A stretch of DNA of 9,176 nucleotides from Gp6-AA40 sp050742535 (GCA_050742535.1 JBOGIQ010000252.1:1-9176); one strand, 5' to 3'. Counted from the stretch's first letter, positions 1 to 5,945 are shown. Made by a program: numbers and translations. Notes: a model not told the origin generated them from the sequence alone.

Positions 1-379
1 GCTCGGCACCTACGTGCTGAGCGCCGGCTACTACGACGCGTTCTACCTCAAGGCGCAGCAGGTGCGCACGCTGTTACGGCGCGATTACGAGCAGGCCTTC
101 GCCTCAGTGGACGTCGTCGCGATGCCGACCAGCCCGGTGCCGCCGTTCAAGCTTGGAGAGAAGACCGCCGATCCATTGCAGATGTATCTCGGCGACGTGT
201 TCACGGTCAGCGTCAATCTGGCGGGATTGCCGGGCGTCAGCATTCCGTGCGGATTCTCCGAGGGGCTGCCGATTGGATTCCAGTTGATCGGCCGGATGTT
301 CGACGAGGCCACCATCCTGCGCGTTGCCGACGCCTTCGAGCGCGCGACCGACTGGCACAAAGCCACTCCGCCACTCTAA
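1..379 (+). CDS. gatA: Glutamyl/aspartyl-tRNA amidotransferase subunit A, C-terminal part (5'-truncated)
   Basis: This is the last ~125 codons of GatA, the amidase-signature subunit of the GatCAB complex. GatCAB amidates Glu-tRNA(Gln) or Asp-tRNA(Asn) in the cytoplasm, using ammonia released from glutamine. The frame is already open at base 2 (LGTYVLS), so the true start lies outside the window; the GTG at 14 is internal. Seen directly: SAGYYDAFYLKAQQVR, then VAMPTSPVPPFKLGEK, DPLQMYLGDVFTVSVNLAG, LPGVSIPCGF and GLPIGFQLIG, in the order and spacing known for the GatA C-terminal region. The catalytic Lys-Ser-Ser part is not in the window. It stops with TAA at 377-379 and converges with the TIGR03435 gene 60 bp away. 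A different amidase-family member is possible, but the YYDAFYLKAQ and MYLGD blocks favour GatA. Confidence 0.95.
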   Translation, partial: LGTYVLSAGYYDAFYLKAQQVRTLLRRDYEQAFASVDVVAMPTSPVPPFKLGEKTADPLQMYLGDVFTVSVNLAGLPGVSIPCGFSEGLPIGFQLIGRMFDEATILRVADAFERATDWHKATPPL

Positions 380-400
380 CGTTCGAATCACGACCGAAAC

Positions 401-436
401 CACGAAGCGCGCGAAGGACGCGAAGGCCGCGAAGAG
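401..436. repeat. 9-bp tandem repeat, four units, in a convergent gap
   Basis: Four consecutive 9-mers are seen: CACGAAGCG, CGCGAAGGA, CGCGAAGGC and CGCGAAGAG. Each shares the core CGAAG at a strict 9-bp period. The block fills more than half of the 60-bp gap between the gatA stop (379) and the TIGR03435 stop (440, opposite strand). Similar 9-bp CACGAAG-type intergenic repeats are, from general knowledge, common in acidobacterial and related soil genomes. No function is evident. Confidence 0.7.
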
Positions 437-439
437 TGT

Positions 440-1240
440 TCAGTTCTCGGAAGGGCGTTCGACGCGATCGATCACGATCGAGTCCTCCGTCACGGCAGGA
501 CCGTTGTCCAGCCGCAGTCCGAGCTGTTCCTTCAACGCGGTAAAGATGCTGAGTTCCTGGCTCCAGGCCAAGTCGACGTCGAAGGTGCCGCTCAGACCGG
601 TCTGATCGGTTACCGGGCGGGAGGCGGCGCTCGTCAGGAGATCCGCGAGCCGCGGCATTGTCAGCCCCGTTCCGACGATGCGTCCCGCACCACCGCGCCC
701 TCCGCATGGCCGTTCGTTCGGAGCGGAGGCATTCGCACCCGGTGCGCGGGTGCACGGAGGAGCGTTCCGCAGGCCCGGGCCAGGCTTCCCGTCGCGCTGA
801 TCCATCACCAGCACGAATGTCTCCTGCCTTCTGGCCTCCCGGTGGATCAAGAGTTTGAAGCGTTCGACGAGCAATCGACGCAACATCAGGAGCTTTCGTG
901 CCTGCGCCTGATCGCCCTCGACGATGGCTTCGACGTCCCAGCGTTCGTCGTCAATCCACCCCGGGCCGCCGATCACGTCGTTGCGCTTGGGAATAAAGAT
1001 GCCGTACGCGTTTCGAATAATGCCGCGCACGGTCATGTTCGTGATCACGAGCCTGCCCGGCTGTCCGGTCAGAATCGTGCTGGAGTTCAGTCGACCCGAC
1101 AAGTCGCCGGTGGAACGTTTCACGGACACCACGGCGAACACCGGAAGAACTTCCTCCGATTCGGATGTCTTCTGGGCGAAAAGAGAGGGAGTGACGGCCC
1201 CCAACGTGGCGATCACGGCAACCGTAGTGCGGACTCTCAT
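440..1240 (-). CDS. TIGR03435 family secreted protein
   Basis: The 266-aa protein matches the acidobacterial TIGR03435 family (soil-associated, function unknown). The N-terminus (residues 1-22, MRVRTTVAVIATLG...SLFAQ) is a Sec-type signal peptide, so the protein is exported. Family hallmarks in order are FAVVSVKRS (35-43), TNMTVRGIIRNAYG (67-80), GGPGWIDDERWDVEA (91-105), LLVERFKLLIHREARRQETF (123-142), a glycine-rich variable stretch (near 175-192), PVTDQTGLSGTFDVDLAW (209-226) and a C-terminal LKEQLGLRLDNG...VIDRVERPSEN. Length is normal for the family. It lies 50 bp downstream of the small secreted protein gene on the same strand, so the two may be co-transcribed. The biochemical role of the family is not known, and I do not propose one. 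Confidence 0.93.
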   Translation of the reverse strand: MRVRTTVAVIATLGAVTPSLFAQKTSESEEVLPVFAVVSVKRSTGDLSGRLNSSTILTGQPGRLVITNMTVRGIIRNAYGIFIPKRNDVIGGPGWIDDERWDVEAIVEGDQAQARKLLMLRRLLVERFKLLIHREARRQETFVLVMDQRDGKPGPGLRNAPPCTRAPGANASAPNERPCGGRGGAGRIVGTGLTMPRLADLLTSAASRPVTDQTGLSGTFDVDLAWSQELSIFTALKEQLGLRLDNGPAVTEDSIVIDRVERPSEN

Positions 1241-1290
1241 CGCTCATGATTGCAGGGCAGCGACAAAACGTTCCAGATAATCGTTGAGGC

Positions 1291-1785
1291 CTAGTACCGC
1301 GACCGTTTCTTGCCCAGGTCGTACTTGAACTTCGTCCAGGGCACCTCGCCCATCCGCACGTCCGCCGTGCCGGTCATCTTCACACCGTCGTGGCGGAATA
1401 CGAAGGCGATCCGCGTCGCGTTGTTGCCTCCACGGCCGCCACCTCGGCCAGCTGTCGGGCGCGGGCGGCCAACGACCGCCGTCGCGCGCAACTCGTCGCC
1501 GACGATGGTTGCCTCGGTAATCGTCGCGCCGTCGTCGCCGCCAAGAAACGGACGCATCGTTCCCGTGATTCGGCCGTCCGTGAGCTGCAGTTCGAGCGTG
1601 ACCGGCTGCTCGTTGTTCGCCCCCGGCGGTGGATTGGGGATCGCCCACCCCTGCGTGCCGACCCAGGTCCCGACGAAACGGGATGCAGGTACGGCAGCCG
1701 GTTGGACCTGGCTGCTCGCAACGCTGGCCAGCACCAGGAAACCGCCAACGGCCAACGCCCAACTTCCACGCTGTCCCCGTTTCAT
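1291..1785 (-). CDS. Small secreted protein, glycine-rich, beta-strand-rich (function unknown)
   Basis: The predicted 164-aa protein starts with a signal peptide, MKRGQRGSWALAVGGFLVLA, followed by a likely cleavage near SVASSQ (21-26). I chose the ATG at 1785 over an in-frame start at 1827 because it puts the positive n-region directly before the hydrophobic core; the 14 extra residues would precede a normal signal peptide. The mature part has alternating short hydrophobic strands (FVGTWVGT 37-44, VTLELQLTDGRITGTM 62-77, ATIVGDELRATAVV 92-105, TRIAFVFRHDGVKMTGTADV 124-143) and a Gly/Arg/Asn loop (TAGRGGGRGGNN, 111-122). The GTWVGT...DGRITGTM pattern resembles small lipocalin-like or beta-barrel secreted proteins, but no family can be assigned with confidence. 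The C-terminus is basic (GKKRSRY). It is divergent from the gene at 1913, with about 127 bp between starts. Confidence 0.75.
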   Translation of the reverse strand: MKRGQRGSWALAVGGFLVLASVASSQVQPAAVPASRFVGTWVGTQGWAIPNPPPGANNEQPVTLELQLTDGRITGTMRPFLGGDDGATITEATIVGDELRATAVVGRPRPTAGRGGGRGGNNATRIAFVFRHDGVKMTGTADVRMGEVPWTKFKYDLGKKRSRY

Positions 1786-1793
1786 GGGTCCGC

Positions 1794-1799
1794 ATCGTA
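1794..1799 (-). promoter_or_regulatory. Possible -10 element (TACGAT) with near-leaderless spacing
   Basis: On the minus strand TACGAT lies 8 nt upstream of the ATG at 1785. No purine-rich ribosome binding site is visible in the 8 nt between. No good -35 hexamer was seen. If used, the transcript would begin almost at the start codon. This is a weak call by eye. Confidence 0.3.
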
Positions 1800-1842
1800 T
1801 CGCCAAACGCCTTGACGGATTGAGCAAAAAACGTGGCGCCTC

Positions 1843-1860
1843 TGACCCACTCCGTGGTCA
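1843..1860. promoter_or_regulatory. Operator-like inverted repeat TGACC-N8-GGTCA
   Basis: TGACCCACTCCGTGGTCA has 5-bp inverted arms (TGACC / GGTCA) separated by 8 nt. It lies between the divergent genes starting at 1785 (-) and 1913 (+), a usual place for an operator. A related sequence (TGACCCATCGGTCA) lies just before the start at 2419. No regulator gene is present in the window. Confidence 0.3.
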
Positions 1861-1912
1861 CGCCAGCAGGCCGAAGAGGCAGCGTAAACTGACGAGCACA
1901 TCGAGAGAGATG

Positions 1913-2422
1913 ATGAACGAAGAAGAGGCGTTAATCCGGTCGTTTGTCGTGAAGCAGAAGCGTGACCGGCTGATCGAGTTGCTCTCCAGTCAGAAACAGC
2001 GAAGAAAGGCGACCGCAACTCTGGCTCACTTCCGCGATCTGGACCAGCGGTTTGTGGTGAGGCTGCGGTCCAATGAACAGAGTCCGGAATCGATAGCCCG
2101 AGCCCTCCGCCAACGAGGAGCGACCGACACGTGCCACGTTATCTCCGAGAGCGCGGAGCTGGATGGGAAACGCCTCTCGCTCGAAGTCGCGCTGGAGCAG
2201 GTCGTCGGGCAAGGACTCGGCACGCTGCTTTCGTGCGTGCCAGGTGCTCTCGGCTACTTCGAGGGCGAAGGACCAGGTGACCGATGCATCCTGTCGAGGC
2301 GCGCAGCGTGCGTCGTGTTGCGCAAAACCCAGGAGGCAGGTGAGTTGGTGCCGACGAGTCAGAAACGCGCGCGCTTTTGCCCATCCCCTGCCACACTTGA
2401 CCCATCGGTCAAAAAGCGGTGA
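1913..2422 (+). CDS. Conserved protein of unknown function (acidobacterial type)
   Basis: The 169-aa soluble protein has no signal peptide or membrane segment. The start could be ATG 1910 or ATG 1913. I prefer 1913 (MNEEEALIRSF) because the GAGAG at 1903-1907 is then 5 nt away and it fits the MNEE-type start I recall for relatives. Numbering from M1 at 1913, visible blocks are EEALIRSFVVKQKRDRLIEL (4-23), KATATLAHFRDLDQRFV (32-48), SPESIARALRQRGATDTCHV (57-76), ELDGKRLSLEVALEQVVGQG (82-101) and GTLLSCVPGALGYFEGEGPG (103-122). These blocks resemble a hypothetical-protein family I recall from acidobacterial genomes, without assigned function. The last ~40 residues after DRCILSR look unlike that conserved part and may be a read-on extension. 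A TAAACT -10-like word sits at 1885-1890. The stop overlaps the next start (GTGA), suggesting translational coupling. Confidence 0.8.
   Translation: MNEEEALIRSFVVKQKRDRLIELLSSQKQRRKATATLAHFRDLDQRFVVRLRSNEQSPESIARALRQRGATDTCHVISESAELDGKRLSLEVALEQVVGQGLGTLLSCVPGALGYFEGEGPGDRCILSRRAACVVLRKTQEAGELVPTSQKRARFCPSPATLDPSVKKR
2397..2412. promoter_or_regulatory. Inverted repeat TTGACC-CATC-GGTCAA before the 2419 start
   Basis: A perfect 6-bp inverted repeat with a 4-nt loop ends 6 nt before the GTG at 2419 and is followed by an A run. In RNA it would place a small hairpin over the ribosome-binding region of the metal-binding protein; in DNA it could be an operator. It shares TGACCCA...GGTCA with the palindrome at 1843-1860. 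Confidence 0.35.
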
Positions 2423-3675
2423 TATCGAACGCGGTGCGGACAAGCGGCTTTTCGGTCTGCCTGGTACTGATCCTCGCGGCGCTCGCCGCGGCACAGCGGG
2501 GAGCTCCTGCTGCGCGGACGGACCTGACCAGGTCCGTCCCACGGTTATCGATGACATGTCCGATGCATCCGGACGTCGTCGAGGCGAAGCCCGGCTCGTG
2601 CCCCATCTGCAAGATGAGCCTCGTTCCTGTCCGGCTCGACACGTCGTGGCTGTGTCCGATACACACCAGGGAAATCTCCGAGAAAGAAGGGACGTGCCGC
2701 ATCTGTGGGCGGCCACTCGTTGCGGCGCGTGTCGCCGTGACGTGGACCTGCGCATCGCAGCCGGGAATCGACCGGATCGAGCCGGGCACGTGCCCGGACG
2801 GCAGTCCGACCGTTCAGCGGCGCACGCTGCGGCCGCACGGCAATCACAACCCGCAGCACGGCGGACAGTTCTTCATGGCCGCGGACAACTGGCATCACGT
2901 CGAAGGGACTTATCCGCGCGCGGGCGTGTTCCGGCTGTACGTGTACGACGACTACGCGAGGCCGCTGGCACCGGCGGTTCTGCGGCGAGTGGCCGCGCGG
3001 GTCGTCACGAACGAGCGCTACGACGCACAGACGCGGACATCCACCGATGTGACCGCCTTTCAGCTGCGGCCGTCGCGCGATGGTGCGTACCTCGAGGCAC
3101 GCGTGACCGGGGTGGCCTTCCCTGCGGCAATGACGGCGAAGATCAAGCTCAAGCCCGACGCGCCCGAATACCGCTTCGACTTCACGTTCGCGGCGATCAC
3201 GAAAGAACCGGTGGTCACCCCGGTCCGCAGCGCCGCCGGAAACGCGCGCACAACACCTGCGCCGCGCGCGACGACACCGGCGGCTCCGGCGCCTGAACCG
3301 AAGAGCGCCGACGCCGCGGCCGCGCCGCCGCTTCCACCGACCACGGAAATTCCGGAAACGATTCCGGAGATCCTTGCGCAGCTCAAGGCGCGCGACGCCG
3401 AGATTCGCGACCTGATTCGCCAGGGCAACTTCGCAGCCGTCTGGGTCCCGGCGTTTCAGGCCAAGGACCTCGCGATCGCCCTCGAACCGCACATCGGGCA
3501 CCTTGCTCCTGCCGCGCGCGAGGCGGCCGAGCCTGCGCTCCAGCGCGTCGTGCGCTTTGCCTGGCTCCTCGACTCGTTCGGGGATCTCGGCAACCGGCAG
3601 CAGGTCGAAGGCGGCTACGCTGCCTTCGCGCAGGCAATGACAGAGGTGTCGAAGGTGTTCGGGGTCGCGCCATGA
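2419..3675 (+). CDS. Secreted heavy-metal-binding-repeat protein (CPMHP / CPxCxM type)
   Basis: This 418-aa protein starts at a GTG overlapping the previous stop by 4 bp. Residues 1-25 (MISNAVRTSGFSVCLVLILA...AAA) form a signal peptide. Three tandem heavy-metal-binding (zinc-ribbon-like) repeats follow: C47-PMHP with C61-PIC64-KM, C79-PIH with C93-RIC96, and a degraded third with C111 and C125-PDG. Next is a His-rich block (HGNHNPQHGGQFFMAADNWH, 140-159) and a beta-rich domain running into a VYDDYARPL strand. A Pro/Ala-rich linker (about 278-308) leads to a C-terminal helical region (315-415) with ETIPEILAQLKARDAEIRDL and FAWLLDSFGDLGNRQQ. The Cys/His pattern implies transition-metal binding, plausibly copper; the metal is an inference. 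Its stop overlaps the next gene (ATGA), so it probably works with that cytochrome c protein in the periplasm. A perfect 10-bp inverted repeat lies in its early coding part. Confidence 0.85.
   Translation: MISNAVRTSGFSVCLVLILAALAAAQRGAPAARTDLTRSVPRLSMTCPMHPDVVEAKPGSCPICKMSLVPVRLDTSWLCPIHTREISEKEGTCRICGRPLVAARVAVTWTCASQPGIDRIEPGTCPDGSPTVQRRTLRPHGNHNPQHGGQFFMAADNWHHVEGTYPRAGVFRLYVYDDYARPLAPAVLRRVAARVVTNERYDAQTRTSTDVTAFQLRPSRDGAYLEARVTGVAFPAAMTAKIKLKPDAPEYRFDFTFAAITKEPVVTPVRSAAGNARTTPAPRATTPAAPAPEPKSADAAAAPPLPPTTEIPETIPEILAQLKARDAEIRDLIRQGNFAAVWVPAFQAKDLAIALEPHIGHLAPAAREAAEPALQRVVRFAWLLDSFGDLGNRQQVEGGYAAFAQAMTEVSKVFGVAP
2516..2539. repeat. Perfect 10-bp inverted repeat with 4-nt loop inside a CDS
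   Basis: The arms are GGACGGACCT (2516-2525) and AGGTCCGTCC (2530-2539), around the loop GACC. It lies in codons ~33-41 of the metal-binding protein, in the segment linking signal peptide and first metal repeat (encoding RTDLTRSVP). All ten pairs match. The 24-bp length is a multiple of three. A strong mRNA hairpin is expected about 100 nt into the gene. Confidence 0.8.
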
Positions 3676-4880
3676 CCCCTTCGGCTCGCGTGCGCTCGCT
3701 CAGGGCAGGGGGCATCGTCGCCGCCACATTTGCCGCGTGTGTGTGCTCGTCGACCACGCTCATCGAAGCGCACAAGCCGATTACCTCGCCGTTCACCTTC
3801 AGCGACGACGTGCTGCCGATCGTGAAGGCACGATGCGCGTCGTGTCATGCACCGGGTGGCGTGGCACCGATGTCGCTGCTGACTCACGCGGATGCCGTGC
3901 CGTGGGGCGAATCGATCAGAGTCGAACTGATGGCCGGTCATATGCCGCCGTGGGGCGTCGATGTCAGTGCCGGCCGCTTTCGGAACCTTCAGCACTTTTC
4001 GGCGCGCGAAATGAACGTCCTGCTGACGTGGGCCAGCGGCGGAACGCCTCCCGGACAGACGTCTCAGGATCCGGTCGCAGCGTTCCAGCCACACTGGGCG
4101 TTGGGCCCGCCCGATCAGACGATCCCGCTGCAGGCCGTGCAACTGGACGGCGATGCCAGCGAGCGCGTCGAGGAGTTCGTGGTCCCGGCGCCGCAGCGGC
4201 CGCTCCGCGCCGTCGATCTGCTGCCGGGAACTCCGGCGATCGTGCGGCGGGCGACGGTCTCGGTACGTGCGAACACCGATGCGCGTCCCGCGGGCGTGAC
4301 GCCAGAGCGGCTTCTCGCGCTGTGGGTGCCAGGCGACCATCCGGTGGCACTCGATGCTGGAATGGCGTTTCCCGTGCCGCGCGCCGCCGAGCTCGTCGTC
4401 CGGATCTACTACCGGAAAACCTGGCAATACGAGCGTCAGGCGATGAAAGACCAGAGCACGATCGGGCTGTACTTCGCCGAGCCCGCGTCGGACGCGGTGC
4501 AGGTACTGCGCGCCTTTTCACCGGACACTCCGCAGGGCGCGGCCGCGGCGTCCGGCTTCAGCCGGATGATCACGACGACCGTCAACGAGGATGTGCGAGT
4601 CATTGCCGTGTATGCGGATCCGAGTCTCGATGGTGCACAGGTGAACGCGGTTGCGGTCAGGCCGGACGGCTCGCGTGAGGATTTGATAGCGTTTCGCCCG
4701 CGCGCGGACTGGACGCGGCGCTTCTGGTTCCGCGAGCCGATCAGCCTGCCTCGCGGCACCCGCGTCGAGGTGGCGGCCAGATTCGACGCCGGCGCACTCC
4801 TGCCGCCTGCGGCCGCGCGCCCCCCGCAGAGCGAGCGCACGTCCCTCTCGTTCGCTCTGAACGTCGTCCGCGCGAAATAG
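3672..4880 (+). CDS. c-type cytochrome fused to a copper-type-II monooxygenase-like fold lacking copper ligands
   Basis: This 402-aa exported protein (signal peptide roughly 1-33) has a heme c site C55-AS-C58-H59 and a likely distal Met in HMPPW (M91), followed by an FSAREMNVLLTWASGG block, as in its paralogue at 7889-9154. The C-terminal ~230 residues align by eye to the ascorbate-dependent monooxygenase/PHM-like half of that paralogue (SDAVQVLRAF, AVAVRPDGS, LPRGTRVEV). Every expected copper ligand is replaced: HH is RR at 192-193, the HYN His is Y246, HMH corresponds to the Y314-A-D region, and no WDEM Met is seen. Hydroxylation by a two-copper mechanism is therefore unlikely; heme binding is probably retained. 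It starts at an ATG overlapping the upstream stop (ATGA), with GGGG at 3660-3663 as a possible ribosome site. An electron-transfer or structural partner of the metal-binding protein is the best guess. Confidence 0.85.
   Translation: MTPSARVRSLRAGGIVAATFAACVCSSTTLIEAHKPITSPFTFSDDVLPIVKARCASCHAPGGVAPMSLLTHADAVPWGESIRVELMAGHMPPWGVDVSAGRFRNLQHFSAREMNVLLTWASGGTPPGQTSQDPVAAFQPHWALGPPDQTIPLQAVQLDGDASERVEEFVVPAPQRPLRAVDLLPGTPAIVRRATVSVRANTDARPAGVTPERLLALWVPGDHPVALDAGMAFPVPRAAELVVRIYYRKTWQYERQAMKDQSTIGLYFAEPASDAVQVLRAFSPDTPQGAAAASGFSRMITTTVNEDVRVIAVYADPSLDGAQVNAVAVRPDGSREDLIAFRPRADWTRRFWFREPISLPRGTRVEVAARFDAGALLPPAAARPPQSERTSLSFALNVVRAK
4551..4566. repeat. REP-like palindrome TCCGGCTTCAGCCGGA inside a CDS
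   Basis: A perfect 7-bp stem (TCCGGCT / AGCCGGA) with a TC loop differs from the REP core at 5817-5904 at one loop base only. It is in frame in the 3672-4880 gene and encodes SGFSR plus the first base of the following codon (residues 294-298). The flanking G (4550) and T (4567) also match the REP context. Confidence 0.7.
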
Positions 4881-4885
4881 ACGGC

Positions 4886-4915
4886 ACGACAAACCGGTCG
4901 CGCACGGGGTATATT
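4886..4915 (+). promoter_or_regulatory. Possible promoter: ACGACA - 18 nt - TATATT
   Basis: TATATT (4910-4915) ends 7 nt before the ATG at 4923, and ACGACA (4886-4891) lies 18 nt upstream of it. A start site 6-7 nt after the -10 element would coincide with the ATG, giving a leaderless mRNA. The GGGG at 4906-4909 is too far (13 nt) for a normal ribosome site. Confidence 0.4.
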
Positions 4916-4922
4916 CCGCGCC

Positions 4923-5810
4923 ATGGATAGAAGAGATTTCCTGGCAGGTGTGGCCGCGGCTCCGCTGGCGCTGGCCCTCGGCGAATCCTCCTCCGTTGCG
5001 GCGGCACAGACGAAACCGGCGACGGCGAAGCGGATGCCGATCCGTCAGAGCGTCATGGCGTCGGTCTGGACCGGTACGAAGTACTCGTTCGAAGAGCGGT
5101 GCCGGATTCTGTCGAAGATTGGATTCACGGGCGTCGATCTGCCAACGCGCGAACAGGTCCCCACCCTCAGGAAATACGGGTTGGCGCCGACGATGATGAC
5201 CGGCACGGGCACCAGCTTCCAGGATGGCCTGATTCGCAAGGAGCTCCACGCCAAGTTCGAACCGGCCATTCGCGCCGGCATCGACATGTGCGTCGACGTC
5301 GGCTGTCCGAATCTGATTGCGCTGCCCGGCGAGCGCCGCGGCATGTCCAGGGAGGAAGGCGCCGAGAACGCCGCCGCGATTCTGAGCAAGGTGAAGGGCT
5401 ACGCGGAGGAGAAAGGCGTCAACCTGTGCATGGAGATCACCAACTCCAAAGTCGTGGCCGATCAGCGGACGGATCAGGTGTTCGATCGCCTCGAGTGGGG
5501 CTGGGACGTCTGTAAGCGAGTGAATTCACCACGCATGAAGATCGTGTACGACATCTATCACGTGCAGATCATGAACGGCGACATCGTGCGGAACATGCGG
5601 GACAACCTTCAGTACATCTGCCACATCCACGTCGCCGGCGTCCCCACCCGTCAGGAAATCGACGACACGCAGGAGCTCAATCACCGGTTCATCGCGAATG
5701 CCATTGCCGAGTCGGGCTACGACGGCTTCGTCGCGCACGAGTGGAGGCCGGGGCCCGGCCGCGATGCGGTCAAGAGCCTCGAGCAGTGCTTCGCGATTCT
5801 GAACGTCTAG
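4923..5810 (+). CDS. Tat-exported TIM-barrel sugar isomerase/epimerase (hydroxypyruvate isomerase-like)
   Basis: The 295-aa protein has a twin-arginine leader, MDRRDFLAGVAAAPLALALG (1-20), so it is probably exported folded with its metal. The rest fits the AP-endonuclease-2 / xylose-isomerase-like TIM barrel (hydroxypyruvate isomerase / D-tagatose 3-epimerase group). Recognisable elements are IGFTGVDLP (66-74), LCMEITNSK (168-176) with E171, KIVYDIYHVQIMNGD (206-220) with D210, H213 and Q215, HIHVAGVPTRQEID (234-247) with H236, and GYDGFVAHEWRPGP (265-278) with E273. E171, D210, H236 and E273 sit where this family places its divalent-metal and catalytic residues. The substrate cannot be read from sequence; a ketose or a small 2-keto acid is plausible. 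It starts 42 bp after the upstream stop and appears to have its own promoter. REP palindromes follow 6 bp after its stop. Confidence 0.9.
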   Translation: MDRRDFLAGVAAAPLALALGESSSVAAAQTKPATAKRMPIRQSVMASVWTGTKYSFEERCRILSKIGFTGVDLPTREQVPTLRKYGLAPTMMTGTGTSFQDGLIRKELHAKFEPAIRAGIDMCVDVGCPNLIALPGERRGMSREEGAENAAAILSKVKGYAEEKGVNLCMEITNSKVVADQRTDQVFDRLEWGWDVCKRVNSPRMKIVYDIYHVQIMNGDIVRNMRDNLQYICHIHVAGVPTRQEIDDTQELNHRFIANAIAESGYDGFVAHEWRPGPGRDAVKSLEQCFAILNV

Positions 5811-5816
5811 GATTTA

Positions 5817-5904
5817 GATCGTAGAGTCCGGCTTTAGCCGGATTCGGATCGTAGAGTCCGGCTTTAGCCGGATTCGGATCGTAGAGTCCGGCTTTAGCCG
5901 GATT
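5817..5904 (+). repeat. Three tandem 30-bp REP units with GTAG and hairpin
   Basis: Units begin at 5817, 5847 and 5877 (the last is cut at 28 bp) and are identical over their shared length. Each is GATC, then the tetranucleotide GTAG, then AG, then the palindrome TCCGGCTTTAGCCGGA (7-bp stem, TT loop), then TTCG. GTAG just 5' of a hairpin is the known recognition layout of REP elements for RAYT transposases. The units lie between the isomerase stop and the RAYT gene, pointing toward it. Exact identity suggests recent tandem duplication. They may also act as 3' mRNA hairpins for the isomerase transcript. Confidence 0.9.
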
Positions 5905-5927
5905 GCCGCGCCAGGACTGGCGCAATC
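5901..5927 (+). repeat. Bulged hairpin at the left edge of the RAYT gene
   Basis: GCGCCAG (5908-5914) and CTGGCGC (5917-5923) pair perfectly around a GA loop. GATT (5901-5904) and AATC (5924-5927) extend the stem past a one-sided GCC bulge. The sequence differs from the REP core, but the 7-bp stem and 2-nt loop geometry is the same. It is 18 bp upstream of the RAYT start. Confidence 0.55.
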
Positions 5928-5945
5928 GTTGCCCTTCCGTGGCGC

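Noticed and set aside
1310..1909. Long plus-strand open frame joined in frame to the gene at 1913
   Set aside because: It is antisense to the small secreted protein, which has a clear signal peptide and beta-rich pattern. The recognisable protein begins only at 1910/1913.
2163..3296. Plus-strand 377-codon frame and minus-strand frame 2545-3501
   Set aside because: Both are Arg-rich, low-pattern shadows of the metal-binding protein, whose own frame has conserved CPMHP and HGGQFF motifs.
3672..4880. Frameshifted or broken gene
   Set aside because: The frame is open and collinear with the paralogue throughout. Only ligand residues are substituted, so it is a divergent intact gene and not a pseudogene.
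5817..5904. CRISPR-like direct repeats
   Set aside because: The 30-bp units are directly adjacent with no spacers, and each is a REP palindrome next to a RAYT gene.
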